Assembly: GCA_039177895.1 (NCBI GenBank)
Contig: JBCDFO010000150.1
Span: forward strand, 1 to 10,288
DNA length: 10,288 bases
Direction of reading: 5' to 3'
DNA from: JBCBEX01 sp039177895
GTDB lineage: Bacteria > Bacteroidota > Rhodothermia > Rhodothermales > Rubricoccaceae
Positions 1 through 5,816 of this stretch are shown one piece after another; position 1 is the stretch's first letter; each line of letters starts with the position of its first letter. A program made the translations under genes and the position numbers. The notes under the pieces are model-generated. The model made no database searches. It was given only the letters and a program-made list of their open reading frames with translations, and was not told where the DNA came from.

Positions 1-1688
1 AGCCGCTCGGCCCAGTATGCATCGCGGTGCTGGAGCCGCACGAGGAGGGCTTCGGCGGTCGCCTCGTCGCCGAGGCCTAGGTAAGCGTAGGCGAGGAGAT
101 AGAGGGCGGGCGCGTAGTCCGGGTCGTGGTGGAGCACCGGCCGCAGCGCCTCGATGGCGGCCGTGTAGTCGAAGCGCTCGGCGTGGCTGCGGGCGAGCCC
201 GAGCGCGGCGAGGTGCCGGTAGCCTGGATGGTCGGCGGTGCGCCGGAAGTAGGCGTCGGCCTCGTCGAACTGGCCGTTGCGGAGGTGGTGGTGACCCAGT
301 GCGTAGGCGGCGGGGAAGAAGCCGTCGGCGTGGTCCAGGGCGTCGGCGAACGCCTCGGCCGCCGCCGCCTGGTCTCCGACGAAGTCGAGCGTGGTGCCGA
401 GCAGGAAGAGCATGGCGGGGTCCTGCTGGGTACGTGCCGCCGCGTCGAGCAGGTCAGCGAGGATGGGCCGGGCGTCGCTGCGGTCGCGACCACGTGCGCG
501 CCCAGCCTGCAGCGACGCGACGGCGCGGAGCATCTGCGCGTGCGGAGCCGATGCCTCCAGCAACGCCAGGCTGGCCCGGAGCGGGCGCGGAGCCTCGCGG
601 GCCGCCAGCGCTGCCAGCGCCGGACGGAGGTCGGTTGTGAGGCAGAGGTCTTGGCGGAGCAGATTATCGTCGCCGCGCGTGTTCCGGCCGGAGACGACCA
701 CGCCGAGCACACGGCCCTCGGTGTCGAGGAGCGGCCCCCCGCTGTCGCCTGGCCCGACGGCGTTGGCGCTCACCCGGAGCGGATAGCCCAGGTGGAGGTC
801 TGCATAGCGAGGGGCCTCGGTGGTGTGCTGTGCCGCATCGCGCCAGCCCGCGGTGAGGGCGACGGTGCTCCCCTGCTCCTCGTCGCGTGTCTTCACCGCC
901 ATCGGTGTGACGCCGGCAGCCTGCATCCGCTCCGGGTTCACCCGCAGGATGGCGACATCGCGGGCGGGGTCCAGGACCCACGCCTCGTCGGCTACGGTGG
1001 TGCGGCCGTCCGGCAGCGTGACCTTCACCCGGTCCGACCCCACGACGACGTGGTAGGCCGTCACGAGCGCATCGTCGGCGACGAGGAAGCCTGATCCGGC
1101 GCGGCGCAGCGTGCGATCACGGTTCGTCGCCACGAGCGGTAGCACGTTGCGGCGCACCGTGTAGAACGTCTGGTCGAGCGCGTACACCTGCATCGCGAGC
1201 GGCGTTGCCTCTACGCGCTGCGTGCCGACGTGCATGGCAGGTGCCTCGCTCTGCATCGTACCCACCTCGTTCACCCGCACAACGAAGCGCCGCGCTAGCG
1301 CGAGCACCCGCCCTTCGGCGACGTCCTCGACCCGGGTGGTGACGGGGGCCTCGCGGAGGACCTCCCACGGATCAGCAAACGGCCGCACAGCCGCGAAGGC
1401 GTCGCGCCACGCCTGCTCGTCGCCACCGGCTACGGTCGCGAGAAACTCGACCTCCACCGTGAGCGGGGAGCCGACCTGGACGACCTCGCGGTCCGCATGG
1501 ATGAACAGGAACGGGGTCCCGGACGAGGTCGCCTGCCCCTGAACCGGCCCGGCGCTAAGGCTTGCCACCAGAAGCCAGAGCGCCACCCACCCGAGGATTC
1601 GCCCGACCCAGCCTTGCACAGGCGCGAGCGTGCGGCACAGTGAGGGTCGATGCGGGGCGGACTGGTGGGCGGAGGCTGGATACGTCAT
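1..1688 (-). CDS. Exported trypsin-like serine protease with C-terminal TPRs (3' end beyond left edge)
   Basis: The frame is open from an ATG at 1688 to the window edge (562 codons seen), so the C-terminus is missing. A hydrophobic export signal or anchor lies at residues 27-46, followed by a small-residue stretch. Residues about 58-170 look like a beta-sandwich similar to the N-terminal domain of BatD proteins (VQVGSPLTVEVEF near 70-82). Residues about 180-360 form a chymotrypsin-fold protease of the HtrA/Do-like S1 type. The expected triad is visible: H213 (TAYHVV), D244 (DVAILRV) and S316 (GPGDSGGPL). Residues about 375-560 are helical TPR-like repeats. The protein should act outside the cytoplasm, with the TPRs binding partners or substrates. 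An alternative GTG start at 1619 gives a more compact signal peptide (MQGWVGRILGWVALWLL). I chose the ATG because GGGGAT precedes it at RBS distance. The protease assignment is firm; the BatD-like part is tentative and the substrate unknown. Confidence 0.88.
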   Translation of the reverse strand, partial: MTYPASAHQSAPHRPSLCRTLAPVQGWVGRILGWVALWLLVASLSAGPVQGQATSSGTPFLFIHADREVVQVGSPLTVEVEFLATVAGGDEQAWRDAFAAVRPFADPWEVLREAPVTTRVEDVAEGRVLALARRFVVRVNEVGTMQSEAPAMHVGTQRVEATPLAMQVYALDQTFYTVRRNVLPLVATNRDRTLRRAGSGFLVADDALVTAYHVVVGSDRVKVTLPDGRTTVADEAWVLDPARDVAILRVNPERMQAAGVTPMAVKTRDEEQGSTVALTAGWRDAAQHTTEAPRYADLHLGYPLRVSANAVGPGDSGGPLLDTEGRVLGVVVSGRNTRGDDNLLRQDLCLTTDLRPALAALAAREAPRPLRASLALLEASAPHAQMLRAVASLQAGRARGRDRSDARPILADLLDAAARTQQDPAMLFLLGTTLDFVGDQAAAAEAFADALDHADGFFPAAYALGHHHLRNGQFDEADAYFRRTADHPGYRHLAALGLARSHAERFDYTAAIEALRPVLHHDPDYAPALYLLAYAYLGLGDEATAEALLVRLQHRDAYWAER

Positions 1689-1842
1689 GGCGATCCCCAG
1701 GGTCAGGGCTAGCGTGGCTGCACGCACCCCGAGGTCACCTACCTCCGGGGCGAGGTCAACTGCGCTGGCCGATACAAAAAGGCTTCATCCCAGCTTGACA
1801 AAAAGTGCGCCTTTCAGGCAACAGGCGCGTATGTGGTGAGTT

Positions 1843-1861
1843 GGTAACATTAAGGTAACAT
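1843..1861. promoter_or_regulatory. 8-3-8 direct repeat, probable OmpR/PhoB-type operator
   Basis: Two perfect copies of GGTAACAT (1843-1850 and 1854-1861) are separated by TAA, giving an 11-bp period. On the minus strand this reads ATGTTACC, TTA, ATGTTACC. Tandem half-sites one helical turn apart are characteristic of winged-helix response regulators of the OmpR/PhoB family; cyanobacterial Pho boxes have the same 8+3 layout. It lies 155 bp upstream of the protease start, so it could act on that promoter. Its GGTAAC core resembles the GGTGAC copies upstream of the sensor kinase gene. Regulation by the linked response regulator is inference. Confidence 0.45.
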
Positions 1862-1891
1862 GACATCCGAGTCAGACGCAACCCATTTCGC

Positions 1892-1907
1892 CGCCCCTTC
1901 CGGGGCG
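1892..1907 (-). terminator. Hairpin after purine nucleoside phosphorylase gene, weak terminator candidate
   Basis: CGCCCC and GGGGCG form a perfect 6-bp GC stem around a 4-base loop, 38 bases past the phosphorylase stop codon. No U-tract follows on the minus strand, so it is not a canonical intrinsic terminator. It may instead be a 3'-end stabilising hairpin or contribute to Rho-assisted ending. Confidence 0.35.
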
Positions 1908-1945
1908 CGTTTCGTTGTACCCGACCTGCCTCGGAGGTGCGATCG

Positions 1946-2758
1946 TCAGGCGGTGCCGTCGGCCACGATGGCGCGGAGCCACGCCGTCAGCCGTTCTCGG
2001 ACCTGCTGCCCGACCTCCATCACTTCCTCGTGGTTGAGCGGCGTCGCGTGGAGCCCAGCCGCGAGGTTGGTGATCGTCGAGATGCCGAGCGTGCGCATCC
2101 CGAGCGCGGCGGCTTGGATGGCCTCGGGCACGGTGCTCATCCCGACAGCATCGGCCCCGAGCGTGCGGAAGGCATGGATCTCGGCGGGTGTCTCGTAGCT
2201 CGGCCCGAGCGTCCAGAGGTAGACCCCGCGCCGCACGGCGAGCCCCTGCTGGAGCGCCAGTTCCTCCGCGCGGTCCGTCCACGCCGCGTCGAACGGCTCC
2301 ACGAGGTCGGGCCAGCGAGGCTCGCCCTCGCGGACAGGCCCCGCCATCGGGCTGGTGAAGGCGAAGTTGATGTGGTCGGTGATGAGCATGAGCGTCCCCG
2401 GCACGAAGCGCGGGTCGATGCCCCCGGCGGCGTTGGTGAGCACGAGGTCGCGCGCCCCGAGCGCATGCGCTAGCCGCACGGGGAACGCCAGCGTCGAGGC
2501 GGGGTGGCCTTCGTAGGCATGGACGCGCCCCTGCACGAACAGCACCGACTGGCCTTCGAGCGTCCCAAACACGAGACGCCCCGCGTGACCCTGTACGGTC
2601 GAGTGCGGGTAGCCGGGGATCTCGGTCGTCGGGATCGCTACGGCGTCCTCGGCGCTCTCGGCGAGCGCGCCCAGCCCGGAGCCGAGCACCAGCGCCATCG
2701 ACGGCACTGCGTCGGTGTGGGCACGGACGGCGGCGACGGCAGCAGCGAGATCGGACAT
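1946..2758 (-). CDS. punA: Purine nucleoside phosphorylase, trimeric class I (inosine/guanosine type)
   Basis: This gene encodes 270 residues, the usual length for the family. The cytoplasmic enzyme cleaves purine (deoxy)nucleosides with phosphate into free base and (deoxy)ribose-1-phosphate, for purine salvage. Family motifs appear in order: phosphate loop GSGLG (S27), QGHAGR (H58), GRVHAYEGH (R78, H80, Y82, E83), LTNAAGG (107-113), GPSYETPAE (E189), GADAVGMSTVPE (M207, S208), STITNLAAG (N231) and NHEEV (H243). By analogy with the human enzyme, N231 corresponds to the Asn that favours 6-oxopurines, so inosine and guanosine are the likely substrates. The frame stays open upstream, but the ATG at 2758 (MSDL) gives the family-typical N-terminus and lies downstream of a likely promoter. 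It is 119 bp beyond the end of the channel gene, and no functional link between them is obvious. Bacterial names vary (punA, deoD, xapA-like). Confidence 0.95.
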   Translation of the reverse strand: MSDLAAAVAAVRAHTDAVPSMALVLGSGLGALAESAEDAVAIPTTEIPGYPHSTVQGHAGRLVFGTLEGQSVLFVQGRVHAYEGHPASTLAFPVRLAHALGARDLVLTNAAGGIDPRFVPGTLMLITDHINFAFTSPMAGPVREGEPRWPDLVEPFDAAWTDRAEELALQQGLAVRRGVYLWTLGPSYETPAEIHAFRTLGADAVGMSTVPEAIQAAALGMRTLGISTITNLAAGLHATPLNHEEVMEVGQQVRERLTAWLRAIVADGTA

Positions 2759-2796
2759 GACGGCGGGAGAGGAGGCAAGGGGGACAGGAAGACGAG

Positions 2797-2804
2797 CAAA
2801 GGTA
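2797..2804 (-). promoter_or_regulatory. Bacteroidota-type -7 promoter element for the phosphorylase gene
   Basis: Read on the minus strand this is TACCTTTG, matching the TAnnTTTG element recognised by the primary sigma factor of Bacteroidota, and it is followed by C as is common. It sits 38 bp upstream of the phosphorylase ATG, leaving a leader of roughly 30 bases. No TTTG-like -33 element stands out at the expected distance, so the call rests on one box plus position. It suggests the phosphorylase can be transcribed independently of the channel gene and supports starting the protein at 2758. Confidence 0.45.
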
Positions 2805-2877
2805 GGCGAAGTCACCCGCCTCGCTCTCGCCGAGCCGGATCCTTGCCTCACCGCTGCACCACGTCACATACACCGCG

Positions 2878-4812
2878 TCACTCGCGTTCGAGCACGAGCA
2901 GGTCGTCCTCGGGCGTGAGCGTGGCGGAGAAGCTGCGCGGCGGATGGAGACGGACGCCGCTGCGGCGGGCGCGCTCGGCGTGGAGGCGGACGCCAAGGAA
3001 CACCTCGCCACGCTGTGCGGCAGCGCTGCGGAGCACGTCCACTCCGACCGGGCGGCCTGTGAGCCCGTACGCCTTCGCCGACCGGAAGCGGAGCTGCGGG
3101 CCGCCCGCCTGAAACAGCGTCTCGTAGACCGGCAGCAGCTCCCGCCGGAGCGCGACGTGCGCCAGCATGTGGCTCACCATCAGCGGGCTGAGGATGACCT
3201 CCGCCGGGTCGTCGTCGTAGAGCACCGCGTTGTCCTCGTCGGTGAGCTCGATGAGCATCGCGGGGGCGGCATCGCCGGTGAGCCCGGCCTCGTCGAAGAG
3301 GTCGCGGAGGAGGACGTGCGCGTAGATCGTCCGCGCGTCGGAGGTCGCCCCCGAGGCCTGCGCGGCGGCGACGAGCAGGACGTTGGTGTAGCTCCCGAGG
3401 TCGAGCGGTGCAAGGTCAGCGGCCACCGTCGGGTCGCCGATGCGGTGCCGGAGATCGAGCCCGGCGAGGTCGTAGCCGGAGCGCACGACGGCTCGCTCGC
3501 GGTGCGCTACCGATTCGGGTGCGAGGAGGTCCACCTGCACCGCCTCGCCGGGCCACGCAGCGAGCGCTTCGAGGATGGCCGGGGCGCGGTGACTCCAGCC
3601 GAGCATCAGCACACGGTGCTCTGACGCAGGAGCCACGCGCACCGCCTCGCGTCCCGAGGACCCTGCGGCCCGCGTCGTCGGCGCGACGGGATCCGTGTCG
3701 GCGAGGTGCTCCGCGATGACGGCCAGCCGGTCGCCGGGTTCGACGCGCAGGTCCGTCGGCGGGGCGAGCATCGGCGCGAACCCCTCGCCCTCAGGTCGGA
3801 CGATGCCCAGCACGGCGGCCTTTGGGAAGCGCGCCTGCACCTCGCCGAACGCCAGCCCGACCACCTCCGGAGGCTCCACGACGTAGATCTCGTTCTTCGC
3901 GCCGAACGTGAGCAGCTCGGTGAAGACCTGCGCGAGGCCCGGCTGCAGGAGCGCCTGCGCGACGAGTTGCCCGCTCACGCCGTCGCTCACCACCATCCGA
4001 CGGTCGCCCGTGTAGACGCGTGCGGCGAGGCCGAGGCTGCGCTTGTCGAACACCTCGGCGACGAGCGCAGGCGGCGCGGCATCGCTGCGGACGTAGTGCC
4101 CGATGAGCGCGAGCGTCTTCAGGATGCGCTCGTCGGTGTCGTCGTCGGAGGCGTTGGGGTAAGCGGCCCCGGGCAGGATGACGGCCGAGGCTCGGCGGAA
4201 GGCGGCGCGTTCGAGGTGGTCGTAGACCAGCGGCGAGCCTGCGCGGAGGATGACGCGGTGCTCGTCCCAGTAGGAGCCCGCGCGCGTCCGCAGAATGTCG
4301 AGGAGGCCGAGGTCCACCTGCTCGGCTAGCACCACGATCCGGAACCGCTTCGCACCCCGCCGCGCGAGGAACCGCTTCACGCGCTCCTCCGCGCGCAGCA
4401 GCTCCTCCACGATCACCGGCGTCCGGCTCGTCCAGCCGAGTACGAGCAGGTGGTCCTCGTCGGCGATGGGCGTGAGGCCGCGCTCCAGGTCGCGGATCGT
4501 CTCGTTGAGCCACTGCGTCATCACGGCCACGAGCGCGCCCACGAAGAACACGCAGCCAAGCAGCGTGACTACCGTGGCGATAGTGCGCAGGGCTGTGCCC
4601 TCGTCGTCGCCGAGGTAGCCGGGGTCGGAGAGATGCAAGAACGCCCACCACACGGCCTCGCCCACGGTGTCGAACGCTCCGATGGCGTAGGCGAGCAGCC
4701 CGCCGCCGACCGCGATCCCGACCAGGATGAGCGCCACGAGGAGCAGCCGGTAGGGCACCCCGCGCACGAGCAGGCGCTCCATCACGTAGCGGATCCGGTC
4801 GCTGAAGCGCAT
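2878..4812 (-). CDS. CASTOR/POLLUX-like ion channel with two RCK-type regulatory modules
   Basis: This 644-residue protein has a short basic N-terminus, a first membrane helix (about 22-47), a pore-helix/filter segment (about 52-68) and a second membrane helix (about 76-100). Two cytoplasmic nucleotide-binding modules follow. The first has a Rossmann strand at HLLVLGWTSRTP (121-132) and a C-terminal subdomain ending near 370. The second starts at HRVLMLGWSHRAP (399-411) and ends near 643 with DDLLVLERE. Two TMs followed by tandem TrkA-N/RCK-like units is the layout of CASTOR/POLLUX (DUF1012) channels and their bacterial relatives. The pore reads LHLSDPGYLGDDEG rather than TVGYGD, so classical K+ selectivity should not be assumed. 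The glycine-rich loop is GW-S/T-x-R rather than GxGxxG, as in this family. It probably assembles as a tetramer in the inner membrane and conducts cations under ligand control. It ends 119 bp before the phosphorylase gene. Confidence 0.85.
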   Translation of the reverse strand: MRFSDRIRYVMERLLVRGVPYRLLLVALILVGIAVGGGLLAYAIGAFDTVGEAVWWAFLHLSDPGYLGDDEGTALRTIATVVTLLGCVFFVGALVAVMTQWLNETIRDLERGLTPIADEDHLLVLGWTSRTPVIVEELLRAEERVKRFLARRGAKRFRIVVLAEQVDLGLLDILRTRAGSYWDEHRVILRAGSPLVYDHLERAAFRRASAVILPGAAYPNASDDDTDERILKTLALIGHYVRSDAAPPALVAEVFDKRSLGLAARVYTGDRRMVVSDGVSGQLVAQALLQPGLAQVFTELLTFGAKNEIYVVEPPEVVGLAFGEVQARFPKAAVLGIVRPEGEGFAPMLAPPTDLRVEPGDRLAVIAEHLADTDPVAPTTRAAGSSGREAVRVAPASEHRVLMLGWSHRAPAILEALAAWPGEAVQVDLLAPESVAHRERAVVRSGYDLAGLDLRHRIGDPTVAADLAPLDLGSYTNVLLVAAAQASGATSDARTIYAHVLLRDLFDEAGLTGDAAPAMLIELTDEDNAVLYDDDPAEVILSPLMVSHMLAHVALRRELLPVYETLFQAGGPQLRFRSAKAYGLTGRPVGVDVLRSAAAQRGEVFLGVRLHAERARRSGVRLHPPRSFSATLTPEDDLLVLERE

Positions 4813-4819
4813 GGGCAGA

Positions 4820-4847
4820 GGGCTATGGGCTGTCGGCTATCAGCTTC
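4820..4847. repeat. Imperfect heptanucleotide tandem repeat in front of the channel gene
   Basis: Four consecutive 7-mers follow the pattern SGGCTAT: GGGCTAT, GGGCTGT, CGGCTAT and the degenerate CAGCTTC. On the minus strand this reads as ATAGCCC-type heptads. The array starts 8 bp upstream of the channel start codon, so it replaces any ribosome-binding site there and lies in the mRNA leader. Short heptad arrays of this kind occur in intergenic DNA of several bacterial groups. The function here is unknown, though copy-number slippage could alter expression. Confidence 0.6.
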
Positions 4848-4883
4848 AGGTACGGACCTGCTTCCGCGTCTATCGAACGGAGC

Positions 4884-5588
4884 TCAAAGTACCCCGCCGG
4901 GCGGGAGCGGGACGGTCGGCGCATCGGGATGGGCGACGATGCGGACGCGGTCGGGCGGCAGCGCGGTGTCGGCGTAGCCTACGGGCAGCCCGGTCGGCGC
5001 AGAGGCGTCGAGCATGGCGGCATACCAGCGCGCGTAGGCCTTGTCGGCTGCATAGGCCGCGTCCGCGATGGCGGGGAGGCGAACGGTGAACTTCTCCGCG
5101 AGCGCCTCGGCATCGTCGGCGTGGGCGTCGTCCCAGCCGAAGAACTGCGTGCCGGACGTGCTGGCGTAGGCGGCCGCGTCGGTGAGCCGCGTGCCGTCTG
5201 GGGCGTAGGCCGCGATGGCGCACTGCCACGCCGCGCCCGACGGCGCGAGCCCCGCGCCGAGCCGCAGCCGCTCGTAGCCCCGCGCGTGCAGCACGCCGAC
5301 CATCTCCACGACGCGCCGCGCCGCGCCCTCCGGCGTCGCAAGCGGTAGCGCCTCCAGTGCTTCGTCATCGCGTTCGTCCTCGGTGTCTGTGCCGGGCTTC
5401 GTGGGCGTCCCCACGGCCCCCACGTAGATCGTCAGCAGCACCATCATCCCGACGAGCAGCGCATACGGCAAGGCCGGCCGTATGACAGGCACGCGGACAT
5501 CCAGCGTCAGGTCCACGATCATCAGCGCCAGCGCGGAGAGCGTCAGGAAGAGACTGAAGAGAAACAGGCGGCGGAGCAACGGGGACAT
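4884..5588 (-). CDS. Two-helix membrane protein of unknown function
   Basis: I do not recognise a named family. From the ATG at 5588 the protein has 234 residues. Two membrane helices (about 7-28 and 41-59) are joined by a short loop, followed by an acidic linker (TDTEDERDDEALEA, 67-80) and a soluble domain of about 150 residues. The soluble part contains a helix and strand with HARGYERLRL (101-110), then APSGAAWQCAIAAY, STSGTQFFGWDDA (143-155) and a helix rich in Ala, Tyr and Trp (173-193). These Trp/Gly motifs look like a conserved globular fold rather than low-complexity sequence. With both termini inside, the domain would be cytoplasmic. The same frame begins further up at 5636, but the ATG at 5588 (MSPLLRR) gives a normal positively charged start before the first helix. 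It lies 71 bp upstream of the channel gene, and joint transcription is plausible. Coding is supported by frame length and hydrophobic pattern. Confidence 0.75.
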   Translation of the reverse strand: MSPLLRRLFLFSLFLTLSALALMIVDLTLDVRVPVIRPALPYALLVGMMVLLTIYVGAVGTPTKPGTDTEDERDDEALEALPLATPEGAARRVVEMVGVLHARGYERLRLGAGLAPSGAAWQCAIAAYAPDGTRLTDAAAYASTSGTQFFGWDDAHADDAEALAEKFTVRLPAIADAAYAADKAYARWYAAMLDASAPTGLPVGYADTALPPDRVRIVAHPDAPTVPLPPGGVL

Positions 5589-5674
5589 GCAGGGGACGGG
5601 AGAACGCGGAGATAGGCCGTCGGCGATGAGGCGCACACGGAATCACTGAGCTACCGGAGCACCGAATCACCCTC

Positions 5675-5712
5675 GGTGACAAACGATGACGAGGCCGGTG
5701 ACGCCTGGTGAC
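5675..5712. promoter_or_regulatory. Four GRTGAC direct repeats, probable response-regulator operator
   Basis: GGTGAC (5675), GATGAC (5685), GGTGAC (5697) and GGTGAC (5707) lie in one orientation at spacings of 10, 12 and 10 bp. This makes two pairs exactly 22 bp, or two helical turns, apart. OmpR/PhoB-family regulators bind as head-to-tail dimers to such repeats. The last copy overlaps the expected -35 position of the TATACT box at 5734, the usual place for an activating site. The operon encodes such a regulator, so autoregulation is the simplest reading (inference). Confidence 0.5.
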
Positions 5713-5733
5713 ACGCTGCAAGCTAGCCCCGCG

Positions 5734-5739
5734 TATACT
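5734..5739 (+). promoter_or_regulatory. Possible -10 box (TATACT) of the two-component operon
   Basis: TATACT differs from TATAAT at one position and stands out in very GC-rich DNA. No good -35 hexamer lies 17 bp upstream; instead the last GGTGAC repeat overlaps that place, as at activator-dependent promoters. Transcription would start near 5746 and leave a leader of about 70 bases before the GTG at 5817. The primary sigma factor of Bacteroidota prefers TAnnTTTG, so the call is uncertain. Confidence 0.35.
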
Positions 5740-5816
5740 GCCTCGTTTCGGGTGAAGTTTGCCGCCGCGCGGCACTCCGCCCGCGCTCGTCCCCCTGCTG
5801 TCTGCTCCTCGCCGTT

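Larger units (their letters stand above)
1689..1945. other. Intergenic region between purine nucleoside phosphorylase and protease genes
   Basis: This 257-bp gap is less GC-rich than its surroundings around 1780-1865, as expected for a promoter region of the leftward protease gene. On the minus strand it holds two copies of CTTTTTGT (about 1777-1808) and TTGTCA, a possible but weak -35 element. I see no convincing -10 or TAnnTTTG partner. It also contains the GGTAACAT direct repeat and the hairpin listed separately. No coding sequence or structured RNA is recognisable in it. Confidence 0.5.
5589..5816. other. Divergent control region between membrane protein and sensor kinase genes
   Basis: This 228-bp region separates two divergently transcribed genes. 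Besides the GRTGAC repeats and the TATACT box, it has a palindrome TCACC-CTC-GGTGA at 5667-5679 and two GAATCAC copies (5640-5646 and 5664-5670). GTGA half-sites therefore occur in both orientations across 5640-5712. A protein bound here could influence both genes. A second possible start signal for the kinase gene is GAAGTTTG at 5754-5761, one mismatch from TAnnTTTG. No RNA gene is visible. Confidence 0.5.

Noticed and set aside
126..1094. Long plus-strand open frame of about 320 codons opposite the protease gene
   Set aside because: The minus frame has a complete protease triad, export signal and TPRs. The plus frame gives low-complexity Val/Gly/Arg/Glu-rich sequence, as expected for an antisense shadow in GC-rich DNA.
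1795..1800. Perfect TTGACA on the plus strand
   Set aside because: No -10-like hexamer lies 16-18 bp downstream, and the next plus-strand gene does not begin until 5817. Its minus-strand reading TGTCAA may matter for the protease gene instead.
1937..2473. Plus-strand open frame opposite the phosphorylase gene, and similar long frames opposite the channel and kinase genes (e.g. 2944-3624, 6825-7598 minus, 5667-6821 minus)
   Set aside because: All lie fully or mostly within genes with unmistakable family motifs on the other strand. Their translations show no motif or hydrophobic pattern and mirror the GC-biased third positions of the real genes.
5641..5662. Minus-strand GGTAGCTCAGTGATTCC, which resembles the D-arm of a tRNA
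   Set aside because: No acceptor stem, anticodon arm or GTTCRA T-loop follows at the required distance, so it is a chance match.
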